A stretch of DNA of 64,000 nucleotides, from NCBI GenBank assembly GCA_030424595.1, contig JAUHWG010000001.1, forward strand, positions 62,001 to 126,000. The letters are read 5' to 3'. This DNA comes from Polyangia bacterium (GTDB lineage Bacteria > Myxococcota_A > Polyangia > Nannocystales > Nannocystaceae). A program made the position numbers and the translations under genes. This document shows positions 1-8,477 of the stretch, in pieces; the stretch's first letter is position 1, and every line of letters starts with the position of its first letter. The notes under the pieces are model-generated. The model was not told where the DNA came from, did not search any database, and saw only the letters and a program-made list of their open reading frames with translations.

Positions 1-284
1 TCGTCGGCCGCATTGTCGCCGTTGTTGTCGATGTGGATGCCGTAGAGCACCGAATCGTCGTAGGTGGCGGGCTGGCCTACCTCGGTGAGGCCCGCGAACG
101 CGATGACAGCGACGATCTTCCCGTCGTCTTTGTGCCAGGCGTAGAAATCAGTGATGTCAGCGGCGGGGTTGCCCTGGGTTCCAGGCGCCTCGACGTGGTC
201 AGCAGCGGTCACGACCCCGATACCGATCGTCGACGCTAGGAGGCCAATTCCGACTGCTCCTGCGAATCTCATAGACTTGTGCAT
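1..284 (-). CDS. DUF4331-family secreted protein, N-terminal part only (cut by window edge)
   Basis: The minus strand is open from an ATG at 284 to the window start, about 94 codons. A purine-rich ribosome binding site (AGAGAGGA) lies 4-5 bases upstream. The product begins with a signal peptide-like stretch (MHKSMRF, then a hydrophobic Gly/Ile/Val segment ending VTAA) followed by DHVEAPGTQGNPAADITDFY, the opening block of DUF4331 proteins. Members are exported proteins of unknown function, usually found in periplasmic or surface settings. It is divergent from the lipoprotein gene at 499, so the 214-base gap should hold both promoters. The family call rests on the N-terminus only. Confidence 0.75.
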   Translation of the reverse strand, partial: MHKSMRFAGAVGIGLLASTIGIGVVTAADHVEAPGTQGNPAADITDFYAWHKDDGKIVAVIAFAGLTEVGQPATYDDSVLYGIHIDNNGDNAAD

Positions 285-498
285 AGGTCCTCTCTTATGG
301 CGCCTAACTCGGCGAAGCGCCAGTGTCGGCACGATACGATTGAAGATGTCAGCCGGATCACCGAAAAGTCGCGAAGATCTTCGCGCATCCCTCAAATCGC
401 GTTCCCTGGCCGATCCAACTATCCTTCGCCTTCGTAACCGACGGACGTACGCGTCCAGGCCCCCGACACCGCGGGCCATTTCGACCATGAGGTACCCC

Positions 499-1260
499 AT
501 GAACATCCGCTCACTTACCTTCCTCTCCGCGCTCGCCCTGAGCCTTGGCGCCTGCACCGGTGACGACACCGGCGACACCGAGTCGACGACCACGGCCACG
601 ACGACGTCGCCGACGACGACGGACACCACCACGTCCGACACCACCACCACCACCACGTCCGACACCACCACCACCACGTCCGACACCACCACCACCACGT
701 CCGACACGACGACGACCACCACCACAGCCGGTGAGTCCGACTCGACGACGACCACCACCACCGGCGGTCTCGAGCAGAGCTGCGACGCCTACTGCGACCT
801 CTACCTCTCGGCCTGCGCCGACTTCACCGAGTACGACAACAAGGAGGCCTGCGTCGCCCAGTGCGATCAGTGGCCGCTCGGCGAGGCCGACGCGCTCGAC
901 GGGGATAGCCTCGGCTGCCGCATCTACCACGCGACCGTCGCAGACTCGACCGACCCGAACGTCCACTGCCCCCACGCCGGGCCGAGCGGCGACGGCGTCT
1001 GCGTCGACGAGGGTGCCCCTGACTGCGGCTCCTACTGCGACATCTACTTTCAGAACTGCACCGACAAGAACGATGTCTACGAGGGCGACGCGGCCGCCTG
1101 CATGAGCGCTTGCGTCGACTGGTACGCGGGCTCCGCCGACGACGTCGACGGCGACACCATCGGCTGCCGCACCTACCACGCCGGCGCCGCCCTCGGTGAC
1201 CCCGAGCTCCACTGTCCCCACGCCAGCCCGAGCGGCGGCGGGGTCTGCGTCGTCGGCTAG
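499..1260 (+). CDS. Lipoprotein with Thr/Ser/Asp-rich linker and duplicated Cys-rich module
   Basis: The ATG at 499 is chosen over the in-frame ATG at 487 because GAGG sits 6 bases before it. The product is 253 aa. It starts with a lipoprotein signal peptide (lipobox LGAC, Cys near residue 18), then about 70 residues of Thr/Ser/Asp low-complexity linker. Two homologous modules of about 75 residues follow. Each carries a C-x3-C-x6-C pattern, a GC-R-x-YHA block and an HCPHA-x-PSG block ending in GVC. The linker presumably projects the modules from the membrane. The function is unknown. I know similar duplicated YHA/HCPHA modules from other Nannocystaceae-type lipoproteins only as uncharacterised proteins. 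Confidence 0.85.
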   Translation: MNIRSLTFLSALALSLGACTGDDTGDTESTTTATTTSPTTTDTTTSDTTTTTTSDTTTTTSDTTTTTSDTTTTTTTAGESDSTTTTTTGGLEQSCDAYCDLYLSACADFTEYDNKEACVAQCDQWPLGEADALDGDSLGCRIYHATVADSTDPNVHCPHAGPSGDGVCVDEGAPDCGSYCDIYFQNCTDKNDVYEGDAAACMSACVDWYAGSADDVDGDTIGCRTYHAGAALGDPELHCPHASPSGGGVCVVG

Positions 1261-1300
1261 GACGACGCCGAGGATCGACGCCCGATCGGCGTCCCCTTCG

Positions 1301-1331
1301 AACCTCCGCGAGCCTCGGCCGCGGAGGTTTC
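1301..1331. terminator. Bidirectional hairpin terminator
   Basis: AACCTCCGCG (1301-1310) pairs perfectly with CGCGGAGGTT (1320-1329) around a 9-base loop. It lies between the convergent lipoprotein (ending 1260) and glycerophosphodiesterase (ending 1348) genes. A short T run follows on the plus strand and the arm ends in TT on the minus strand, so it could serve both genes. Confidence 0.65.
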
Positions 1332-1347
1332 TTCGTCTCTGGCCTCG

Positions 1348-2295
1348 CTAGCTGAGCAGCTCCATCGCCCGCAGCGGATCGTCGGTCTCCACCCAGTCAG
1401 CGCCCGCGCTCGCGATCCTGCGCAGGCGCTCAGCCTGCTCATCAGCGCCGAGCCTGTGGCGGACCCCTGTCATCTCGATCGGGAAGACCGTGTAGGTGCC
1501 CGTGGCCATCCCCCGGGCCTTGAACTTCGAGACCGTGTCCGAGTCGAAGAGGGTGAACTCCGCCGCGACGACGCTGGAGCCGATCCACCGTCCGACAGCG
1601 TTCGCCTCGAGGAGAGCGTTGACCACCGACTCCGCGTTCCGGTTCTCGTCGTCGCGCTCCCCGAGCTCGCTGCCCACCTCCGGCACCTTGGCCAGCCAGC
1701 TCGGGAGGTAGTTCACCGTGTCATCGTCGTAGACGAATCCGGAGTGGATCATCGAGTGCTCTCGCTCCAGCTCCCGGAGCTTGAAGAAGTCGAACGAGGT
1801 GACGATGAGCGAGCTCTCAGCCTTGGCCTCGCGGATGACCCTGGCGACCGCCGCCCCAGCCCTGCGCTGGCCCCAGGAGGGGATCGCGGGCTTGAGCTCG
1901 ACATTGATCGCCATCTTCCCGGCGAGCTCGTCGAGCACCTCCGCGAGGAGCGGAATCCGCTCCTCCCGCTCGTACTCCATGACGACATCGCCTCCGCGCT
2001 CATCCTTGCCCATGTAGAGCCGACGCTGGACCCGGAGCTTGGACACCTCGTCCCAGGTCAGCTCGGCGAGGAGCCCCTTGGCCCCCGTCAGCCGCTCGAC
2101 ATCGTCGTCGTGGAAGACGACCACCTCGCCGTCCTTGGTCACCATGACGTCCAGCTCGACCCCGTCAGCGCCCAGATCGAGCGCCCGGCGAAAGCCCGCC
2201 ATGGTGTTCTCTTGGTGCAGCAGCGGCGCGCCCCGGTGCCCGAGGATGAGCGGCCGCGTCTTCGCGACGAGGAACGGATTGCCGGCGGAAGACAT
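1348..2295 (-). CDS. Glycerophosphodiester phosphodiesterase
   Basis: The 315-aa product hydrolyses glycerophosphodiesters to glycerol-3-phosphate and an alcohol (GDPD family, TIM barrel). The signature is clear: ILGHRGAP near residue 18 and HQENTMAGF supply the catalytic His and Glu. Then come GADGVELDVMVTKDGE and VVFHDDDVERLTG with the second His and metal-binding acids. EIKP-type (NVELKP) and WVETDDP motifs lie further on. No signal peptide is seen with the ATG at 2295, so it is probably cytosolic. The frame stays open upstream, but the residues there are not family-like. No strong ribosome binding site is visible. It diverges from the lipoprotein gene at 2342 with only 46 bases between. 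Confidence 0.9.
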   Translation of the reverse strand: MSSAGNPFLVAKTRPLILGHRGAPLLHQENTMAGFRRALDLGADGVELDVMVTKDGEVVVFHDDDVERLTGAKGLLAELTWDEVSKLRVQRRLYMGKDERGGDVVMEYEREERIPLLAEVLDELAGKMAINVELKPAIPSWGQRRAGAAVARVIREAKAESSLIVTSFDFFKLRELEREHSMIHSGFVYDDDTVNYLPSWLAKVPEVGSELGERDDENRNAESVVNALLEANAVGRWIGSSVVAAEFTLFDSDTVSKFKARGMATGTYTVFPIEMTGVRHRLGADEQAERLRRIASAGADWVETDDPLRAMELLS

Positions 2296-2341
2296 CAGCC
2301 AAGAGTAGCAAGAGCCGGCGGCGCGACGGTACTCTGGTGGG

Positions 2342-3016
2342 GTGTTGTACCGGACCCAGGCGCGCGTTGCTGAGCGAGCGCGCTCTTGGGCGCCCGTCTT
2401 CACGTTCATGACCCTTTGTGCATGTTCATCAAGACAGAATGTTGAGAGCGAGCCTCCGGCGGCCCTGCCCGCGCCGCCCGCCGATGACCTCCTGCCGACG
2501 CGAGGCGACCAGGCCGCCGCGAGCGCGCAGATCTTCGCCAGCAGCGACGGCCTGGTGAGCGCACCGCGACCCGAAGGCGACTCGTGGGAGTGTCTAGAGC
2601 AGCTCTCACGCCCCCCTATCCCCCCTGTCACGGTGATCAAGTGTCGCCAGCGCGACAGCGATGAGCGCTTCTTCTTCCTCCTGGCGAAGGACTACGAGGT
2701 CGCCCCGGAGCGACGCCTCCCGGTCGACGCGATCATCCAAGACGTCCTCCCGAACACCTACGACGAGCTCTTTGAGAGCTTCGAGATCCGCTCGGTGCTC
2801 ACGATCGACCACCAAGCGGCGGAGGGCCGCGAGCTGCTCATCGACGCGCTCCACCCCGGCGTCGGCCCGATCCGAAAGCGCGAGCGCCTCTTCGTCCGCG
2901 GCGGCCACGTGCTCATCGTCTCCGCCGAGGGCCGGCCGGAGCTCTTCGACACGTTCAAGGCTGACATCGACGCCTGGATCGAGGGGGTCGCCTTCCTCAA
3001 CCTCACCCTCGAATAG
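2342..3016 (+). CDS. Putative lipoprotein of unknown function
   Basis: The 224-aa product reads from a GTG at 2342. Residues 1-28 resemble a lipoprotein signal: an Arg-containing n-region, a hydrophobic core (WAPVFTF) and lipobox LCAC with Cys28. An Ala/Pro linker follows, then a folded-looking domain with alternating charged and hydrophobic strands (FFFLLAKDYEV, LLIDALHPGVG, VLIVSAEG). I do not recognise a family. The start is uncertain because no good ribosome binding site precedes it. The region upstream is shared with the divergent phosphodiesterase gene. Confidence 0.6.
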   Translation: MLYRTQARVAERARSWAPVFTFMTLCACSSRQNVESEPPAALPAPPADDLLPTRGDQAAASAQIFASSDGLVSAPRPEGDSWECLEQLSRPPIPPVTVIKCRQRDSDERFFFLLAKDYEVAPERRLPVDAIIQDVLPNTYDELFESFEIRSVLTIDHQAAEGRELLIDALHPGVGPIRKRERLFVRGGHVLIVSAEGRPELFDTFKADIDAWIEGVAFLNLTLE

Positions 3017-3108
3017 CTCCGCCCAGCGGCTCCTCCTCGCCGCAGCGCCCTGCTCCGGCGCACCCCGAGCTCACGAACGGCCGGTGGCCCCGCGAGCGCG
3101 GGCCGCTC

Positions 3109-3987
3109 TCATCCGTCCTCGTCGAGCTCGTCAGGATCGAGGAAGTCGTTGATCAGCGCCCCGAGCTCCGCGGGACGCTCCTCGTTCGGCGCGTGCCCGC
3201 AGCCGTTGATCACCTCGAGGCTCGCCCCGGGGATCACGGCGGCCAGCCGCTCGCCGTCCGCGAGGGGGACGATCCGGTCGTCGGACCCCCAGATGATCAG
3301 GGTCTTGGCGACGATCGAGGCGAAGCGCTCGCTCACCCGGCCCATGTCGACGATCCGCTCGAGCATCGCATGTGCAGCCTCGCGATGGCCTGGCCGCGCG
3401 AGCCTGTCCCAGTAGAGATCGATCGCCGTCTCGTCGATCCGCGCGGGGTTGGAGAAGACCTTGGTGAAATAGCGGCGCAGCTCGGCTCGACGAAAGACGT
3501 TCTTGAAGAGGGCCGGCCCGACCCGCGGGAAGAGGGCGACCTTGCCCTCCAGGGGCAGGCTCATGTCGTAGGCGACGGTGTCGACCAGGACGAGACGCCG
3601 GACACGGCTCCCCAGCTCTGCCGCGAGGCAGGCCGCGACCGTCCCGCCGGTGCTGTGACCGATGACGTCGAGACGGTCGACGCCGACGCGATCGAGGAGA
3701 TCGACGAGGGTCCGCGCGTGCCAGTGGAAGTCGTACCCCCAGGCGAACGCGGGCGTGGGCGCGTCACTATCGCCGCTGCCGAAGAGATCGGGGACCAAGA
3801 GCCGTCGCGCGCGGCTGAGCTCCGGGAGCAGCGGCGAGAACTCGTAGTGATGGACCAAGAGCCCGTGGATCAGCAGGAGCGGCGGTCCGTCCTCGGGGCC
3901 TCGGTCGCAGAGGTACATCCGCCCCGCGTCGAGCCTCCACATCCGCGACCTGTCGGCGATCGCCGGACCCGCAACGGAGATCCTCAC
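3109..3987 (-). CDS. Alpha/beta-fold hydrolase
   Basis: The 292-aa product is a serine hydrolase of the alpha/beta fold. The oxyanion block is LLLIHG (residues 37-42), the nucleophile elbow GHSTGG puts Ser at 112, the acid is in IWGSDDRIVPL and the His in GCGHAPNEERP. An LFGSGDSD block (residues 68-75) is typical of epoxide hydrolase or haloperoxidase-like members. The start is the GTG at 3987, which overlaps the ptsI stop as GTGA with GGAGGA just upstream, so the two genes are translationally coupled. The substrate cannot be told. Placement as the last gene of the PTS-regulator operon suggests a metabolic role but does not prove one. Confidence 0.85.
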   Translation of the reverse strand: MRISVAGPAIADRSRMWRLDAGRMYLCDRGPEDGPPLLLIHGLLVHHYEFSPLLPELSRARRLLVPDLFGSGDSDAPTPAFAWGYDFHWHARTLVDLLDRVGVDRLDVIGHSTGGTVAACLAAELGSRVRRLVLVDTVAYDMSLPLEGKVALFPRVGPALFKNVFRRAELRRYFTKVFSNPARIDETAIDLYWDRLARPGHREAAHAMLERIVDMGRVSERFASIVAKTLIIWGSDDRIVPLADGERLAAVIPGASLEVINGCGHAPNEERPAELGALINDFLDPDELDEDG

Positions 3988-5789
3988 GCGTCCTCCTCGA
4001 CGACCGACGAACGTCCGCCGCCGTGCTTGAGGTGCTCCGGAAAGCGCTCGCGCATCACCTCCAAGACCAGCTCGCTCGCCTCGCTCGCGGTCTTCGTGCA
4101 GAGCACCCGCGCCGTCAGCTCGGCCATCTCGGTCGAGCTCGACCCGCGGATGATGTGCTTGATCACCGGCACCGCGCTGGGGCTCATCGACAGCTCGTAG
4201 ATCCCGAGGCCGACCAGGATCCAGGTGTAGCGAGGGTCCGCCGCCATCTCCCCGCACAGCGAGACCGGAACATCCGCGACCGCACCAGCCTCGGCGACGC
4301 GCTTGATGAGGCGCAGCATCGCGGGGTGCAAGGGCTGGTAGAGGTAGTCGACGTCGTCGTTGTCGCGATCGACCGCCATCGTGTACTGGATGAGATCGTT
4401 GGTGCCGATGCTCATAAAGTCGACCCGGGCCGCCAGCAGATCGGCGATGAGCGCCGCCGAGGGGGTCTCGATCATGACCCCCAGGGGACAGTCGCTCGCG
4501 TAGGCCATCCCCGCGGCCTCGAGCTGGTCGCGGGCCTCCTCGACCGCCGCGATCCCGTCCTCGAGCTCCTCGAGCGAGCCGACCAGCGGCAGCATGATCC
4601 GCAGCGGCCCGTGGAGCGCGGCCCGGAGGAGCCCGCGGAGCTGGGCGAGGAAGATGTCGCGCTTGCGCAGGGCCAGGCGGAGGGAGCGGAGGCCCATCGC
4701 CGGGTTGGCCTCGTGCTTGCTGATCCCGAGCAGCTTGCTCGGCTTGTCGGAGCCGAGATCAAAGGTCCGGAAGACGACGGGGTGCGGAGCGTAGTGACGG
4801 AGCACCTTCTTCGCGGTCCGGTAGTGCTCCTCCTCCGACGGGAGCGTGTCCCGGTTCATGTACATGTACTCGCTGCGGTAGAGCCCGATCCCGTCGGCGC
4901 CGTAGCTCATACCGAGCTCGATGTCCTCGCTGAGCGAGAGGTTCGCCCGGGTCATTACGCGCCGGCCGTCGAGGGTGATCGCCGGGAAGGCGTGCTCCCG
5001 TTGGACGCGCTGCTCGAACGCGTTGTAGCGCTCGCGCTCGATCTCATGACCGCCGATCTCCTCGACCTCAGGGCGGAGGATCACCTCGCCGCGGACACCG
5101 TCGACGATCACCAGCTCGCCGCTGAAGACGGCGCCTAGGATGCCCTCGACCCCGACCACCGCCGGGATCTGCAGCGAGCGGGCCATGATCGCGGAGTGCG
5201 AGGTCTTGCCGCCGGCCGCGGTGACGATCCCGGCGACCTCGCAGCGGTGGAGATGAGCGGTGTCCGCCGGGCTCAGATCGTGGGCGATCACCACCGCCCC
5301 CGGCGGCGGCTTGATCTCCAGGGGGTTGTCGCCGAGGAGCGCCAGGATCACCCGCTCGGCGAGGAAGACGATGTCCGAGCGCCGCTCGCGGAAGTACTCG
5401 TCGTCGGCCTGATCCAGCATCTCGTGGATCTCATCGGTCGCGGTCGCGACCGCCCACTCGGCGCATCGCAGCTCGTCGCCGATCAGCACCTCCACCCGGC
5501 CGATGAGGTCCGGATCGCGGAGCATCATCTGCTGGGCCTTGAGGATCGCCCGGTGTTCGCCGTGCGGCAGGCGCTTCTTGATCACCTCGATCTGCTGCCG
5601 AGTGTCGCGCATCGCCTCGAGGAAGCGCCCCTTCTCGGTCTCGGTCGACTCCTTGTCGATCAGGGTCCGCGGGACCTGAACTCGGCGCCTGTCGACGACA
5701 TAGGCGATGCCGATCCCGATCCCAGAGCTCGCGGCGACGCCGTAGCGTTCGGCCCGCCCTGCCCCGCCGAGTTCCTCGCCGCTGTCCAT
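3984..5789 (-). CDS. ptsI: Phosphoenolpyruvate-protein phosphotransferase (PTS enzyme I)
   Basis: Enzyme I takes phosphate from PEP and passes it to HPr. At 601 aa it has normal length. The active-site His is in GGKTSHSAIMAR (His198), the PEP-binding domain has GLYRSEYMYM and RTFDLGSDKP, and the C-terminal signature VSLCGEMAADP carries the conserved Cys. I start at the ATG at 5789, which shares one base with the HPr stop (TGATG). The frame is open further upstream, but that stretch lies inside HPr. No PTS sugar permease is present nearby, so enzyme I here probably feeds a regulatory phosphorelay, as in many non-enteric Proteobacteria and myxobacteria. That role is inferred. Confidence 0.95.
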   Translation of the reverse strand: MDSGEELGGAGRAERYGVAASSGIGIGIAYVVDRRRVQVPRTLIDKESTETEKGRFLEAMRDTRQQIEVIKKRLPHGEHRAILKAQQMMLRDPDLIGRVEVLIGDELRCAEWAVATATDEIHEMLDQADDEYFRERRSDIVFLAERVILALLGDNPLEIKPPPGAVVIAHDLSPADTAHLHRCEVAGIVTAAGGKTSHSAIMARSLQIPAVVGVEGILGAVFSGELVIVDGVRGEVILRPEVEEIGGHEIERERYNAFEQRVQREHAFPAITLDGRRVMTRANLSLSEDIELGMSYGADGIGLYRSEYMYMNRDTLPSEEEHYRTAKKVLRHYAPHPVVFRTFDLGSDKPSKLLGISKHEANPAMGLRSLRLALRKRDIFLAQLRGLLRAALHGPLRIMLPLVGSLEELEDGIAAVEEARDQLEAAGMAYASDCPLGVMIETPSAALIADLLAARVDFMSIGTNDLIQYTMAVDRDNDDVDYLYQPLHPAMLRLIKRVAEAGAVADVPVSLCGEMAADPRYTWILVGLGIYELSMSPSAVPVIKHIIRGSSSTEMAELTARVLCTKTASEASELVLEVMRERFPEHLKHGGGRSSVVEEDA

Positions 5790-6076
5790 CAAATCTCGCC
5801 GAAGCCGTCGCGGACGAGGGTCGAGAGCGACTCGAGGCAAGCTGGCGCGTCGACGCCGACACAGCGCAGGTGGACGACCGACCCCTTCGCACAGGCGAGC
5901 ATCAAGACCCCGAGCATGCTCTTGGCGTTGACCTCCGTCCCGTTGCGCCCGAGGAACACCTCAGAGCTGTACTTGTTGGCGAGGTTGACCAGCTTGCTCG
6001 CCGCCCTGGCGTGCAGGCCCAGCGGGTTGACGATCTCGAGATCTCCCGCGACTTCTTGGCTCTTTGTTCTACTCAT
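5789..6076 (-). CDS. ptsH: Phosphocarrier protein HPr
   Basis: The 95-aa HPr has both phosphorylation sites. His22 in NPLGLHARAA is the enzyme I site, and Ser53 in KSMLGVLMLACAKGS is the HprK regulatory site equivalent to Ser46. Keeping the serine fits the presence of hprK four genes upstream. The ATG is at 6076, nine bases after the EIIA stop, and the stop overlaps ptsI by one base. It is the central phosphate carrier of this cluster. Confidence 0.95.
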   Translation of the reverse strand: MSRTKSQEVAGDLEIVNPLGLHARAASKLVNLANKYSSEVFLGRNGTEVNAKSMLGVLMLACAKGSVVHLRCVGVDAPACLESLSTLVRDGFGEI

Positions 6077-6085
6077 CCCAGATCC

Positions 6086-6514
6086 TTAGGAAGATGGACG
6101 GACGGTCACCGAGCGCTGGCCAGAGCTTGCGCAGGCCGAGGCCAGCTCGGTCGGGTTCATGCTGTCTCGGTCGAGCGACGCGAGCTTGAGCAGCATCGCC
6201 AGGTTCAGGCCAGAGAGGAGCGCGAGCCCCTCCTCGGGGCCCTCGCGCAGACCGCAGGAGCAGGGGCTCGCCCCGAGCAGGTCGACGATCAGGAGAACGC
6301 CGCGGCCGCGATCCGCCTCAGCCAAGACACGGCAGAGGGTCGCCGAGAGCTCCGGCGTCTGGCCGCAGCCAGCGTCGACGGCGATGACGTCCCCCAGCGC
6401 GTCCCCGCCGACGATCCCCTGCGCCGCCGCTAGCAGCTCCGTCGCCGTGCTCCCGTGACCGACGATGACCGTCCCGACCCGCTGCGCCGATCCCATCTCT
6501 ACTCCGCCCCTCAT
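6086..6514 (-). CDS. PTS EIIA component, mannose/fructose type
   Basis: The 142-aa product matches the EIIA(Man) fold. VGTVIVGHGSTATELL near the N-terminus holds the phosphorylated His, and VLLIVDLLGASPCS matches the conserved DLxGGSP block. No EIIB, EIIC or EIID is nearby, so it is probably a regulatory phosphoacceptor rather than a transporter part. The ATG at 6514 overlaps the rapZ stop (ATGA). An in-frame ATG at 6496 has a better-placed GGAG and is a real alternative. Coupling with HPr and ptsI is tight. Confidence 0.87.
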   Translation of the reverse strand: MRGGVEMGSAQRVGTVIVGHGSTATELLAAAQGIVGGDALGDVIAVDAGCGQTPELSATLCRVLAEADRGRGVLLIVDLLGASPCSCGLREGPEEGLALLSGLNLAMLLKLASLDRDSMNPTELASACASSGQRSVTVRPSS

Positions 6515-7377
6515 GGTGTCGAATGCCCCAGAATAATATCGCGATGGCGCACGATCAGCTGGGGCGCCGGCCGCGAGAGCGGCTCCCCCTCAGAGAGCCG
6601 GGCCGCCAATCGCTCGGTCAGCGCGACCGAGCGATGCTGCCCGCCGGTGCAGCCGATCGCCGCGGTCAGATACGAGCGCCCCTCACGGACCGTCCCCGGG
6701 ACCAGAAAGCGCAGGAGCCCCTCCAGGTGATCGAGGAGCTGGGTCGCCTCGGGTTGGCCGAGCACATAGTCTGAGACCGCCGCGTCGAGGCCGCTCATCG
6801 GCCGGAGCTCCGGGATGTAGTACGGGTTCACCAGGAAGCGGACGTCAAAGACGAGGTCGGCGAAGGTCGGCAAGCCGGCCTTGAAGCCGAAGGACATCAG
6901 CACCAGGTGGAGCACCCCGCGCGTGCCGTAGCGATCGCGGATCATCTGCCGGAGCTCCCGCGCCTTGAGGGTCGCGGTGTCGATCGTCGAGGTCGTCCGG
7001 GTCCGCAGGCCGTGGAGCAGCGTCCGCTCCTCGTCGATCGCCTGCGGCAGGTGGCCCATCGGGTGCTTTCGTCGGGTCTCGGAGTAGCGCCGGACGAGGA
7101 CGTCGGTCGGCGCCTCGAGGAAGAGCACCTCGACGCTATGCCCCTCGTCCGCCAGGCGCTGGTGCACATCGTCGACATCGCGGAGGTACGAGGGCTCGCG
7201 GGCGTCGATCCCGACCGCGATCCGACGCCCGGGATCCCGCTCCGCCGCGAGGGCCACGAGCTGCGGGAGGAGCGGGACCGGGACGTTGTCGACGCAATAG
7301 AAGCCGATGTCCTCGAGGGCGTCCAGCGCGGTCGACTTGCCGGCGCCGCTCATTCCAGTGACGACTAGGATCTCCAT
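6511..7377 (-). CDS. rapZ: RNase adapter protein RapZ / nucleotide-binding YvcJ family
   Basis: The 288-aa P-loop protein has Walker A GMSGAGKST at residues 8-16 and the family blocks GFYCVDNVP and GIDAREPSYL. Late blocks are FVNPYYIPELRPMSG-like (here FLVNPYYIPELR) and GCTGGQHRSV. In enterobacteria RapZ controls glucosamine-6-phosphate synthase through RNase E and a small RNA. In other phyla the role is less clear, but linkage to rpoN, hpf and PTS genes is classic. The start ATG at 7377 lies 16 bases after hprK. Confidence 0.95.
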   Translation of the reverse strand: MEILVVTGMSGAGKSTALDALEDIGFYCVDNVPVPLLPQLVALAAERDPGRRIAVGIDAREPSYLRDVDDVHQRLADEGHSVEVLFLEAPTDVLVRRYSETRRKHPMGHLPQAIDEERTLLHGLRTRTTSTIDTATLKARELRQMIRDRYGTRGVLHLVLMSFGFKAGLPTFADLVFDVRFLVNPYYIPELRPMSGLDAAVSDYVLGQPEATQLLDHLEGLLRFLVPGTVREGRSYLTAAIGCTGGQHRSVALTERLAARLSEGEPLSRPAPQLIVRHRDIILGHSTP

Positions 7378-7393
7378 GGCGAACCCACCTCTA

Positions 7394-8401
7394 CTACTCT
7401 ACGCCCGCCGCCGGGAGGGGCGCGGAGACCGGCCGGCTGATCGGCTCGGGGACGGCGGTCCCCGTCGACGCGGCGATCCGAGCGTTCACCATCTCCTGGA
7501 ACTCGCGGGCCGAGTCGTGCCCGCGATACTTGAGGATCTGATTGCGGGCGACGACCTCGATCAGGGCGGCGATGTTCCGCCCCGGCCGCAGCGGCATCCG
7601 GGCCAAGGGCACGTCCACGCCGAGGATCGGCCAGACCTCGTTCTCCGTGCCGAGGCGGTCGTAGTCGGCGTCGTGGGACATCGACAGCTCGACGACCACC
7701 TCGATCTTCTTGGTGTCCCGCACCGCGGCGACCCCGAAGAGGCTGGTGATGTTGAGGATCCCCATCCCCCGGATCTCCATGTGGTGCTGGTGGAGCTCGG
7801 TCGCCGAGCCCCAGACGGTATGCGGCCTCCGGACCGTCACCTCGACGACATCGTCGGCGACCAGGCGGTGCCCCTTGAGGATCAGATCGAGGGCCGCCTC
7901 GCTCTTGCCGACCCCGCTGCGACCGATCAGCAGCAGGCCGATGCCGAAGACATCGACCAACACCCCGTGGATGTGGGTGCGCGGGGCCATCATCTCCTCG
8001 AGCCGGTTGGTCACGTAGGAGATCACGCGCGAGCTCATCCGCGGGCTGCGGAAGAGGGGGACCTTGTGCCGCCGCGCGGCGTCGATGAGGAAGTCCGGCG
8101 GCTCGAGATCGCGGGTCAGGATGAAGCCGCAGATCCCTCGCCCGCAGTAGGCGTCGAGCCCGGCGATCGCCTGCTCCAGGGGGATGCTCAGCAGATAGTC
8201 GACCTCGGTCAGGCCGAGGATCTGGACCCTGTCCGGGAAGACGTGTTTGACGAAGCCCGCGAGCGCCAGCCCCGCCTTCTGGATCCTCGGCCGGGTGATC
8301 TTGCGGTCGAGCTCGCCCCAGTCGGAGACGCACACGAGCGCCAGCTCCTCACGACAGGCCTCGAAGAGGCTGCCTACCTCGACCGTGATCTCGCGCGACA
8401 T
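7394..8401 (-). CDS. hprK: HPr kinase/phosphorylase
   Basis: The 335-aa product phosphorylates or dephosphorylates HPr at the regulatory serine. Residues 1-130 form the N-terminal domain. The kinase domain has THIHGVLVDV (catalytic His near 145), Walker A GRSGVGKS (160-167), LVADDVVEV, and the HprK signature around MEIRGMGILNI. All catalytic elements look intact, and the partner HPr keeps its Ser53. The protein is a little longer than Firmicute HprK, with an Ala/Pro tail. It lies 76 bases downstream of hpf and 16 upstream of rapZ in the operon. Confidence 0.95.
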   Translation of the reverse strand: MSREITVEVGSLFEACREELALVCVSDWGELDRKITRPRIQKAGLALAGFVKHVFPDRVQILGLTEVDYLLSIPLEQAIAGLDAYCGRGICGFILTRDLEPPDFLIDAARRHKVPLFRSPRMSSRVISYVTNRLEEMMAPRTHIHGVLVDVFGIGLLLIGRSGVGKSEAALDLILKGHRLVADDVVEVTVRRPHTVWGSATELHQHHMEIRGMGILNITSLFGVAAVRDTKKIEVVVELSMSHDADYDRLGTENEVWPILGVDVPLARMPLRPGRNIAALIEVVARNQILKYRGHDSAREFQEMVNARIAASTGTAVPEPISRPVSAPLPAAGVE

Positions 8402-8477
8402 GCCCCGAGTCTACACGGAGCCCTGACCCGCCGCCCGCGTAGCGGTCGGCAGCGAACGCCCGGAGATGTGCGGTCGC

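Noticed and set aside
545..1105. Pro/Arg-rich plus-strand frame and Gly/Arg-rich minus-strand frame over the first lipoprotein
   Set aside because: They are the other readings of the Thr/Ser codon repeats. The Thr/Ser frame has the signal peptide, ribosome binding site and Cys modules.
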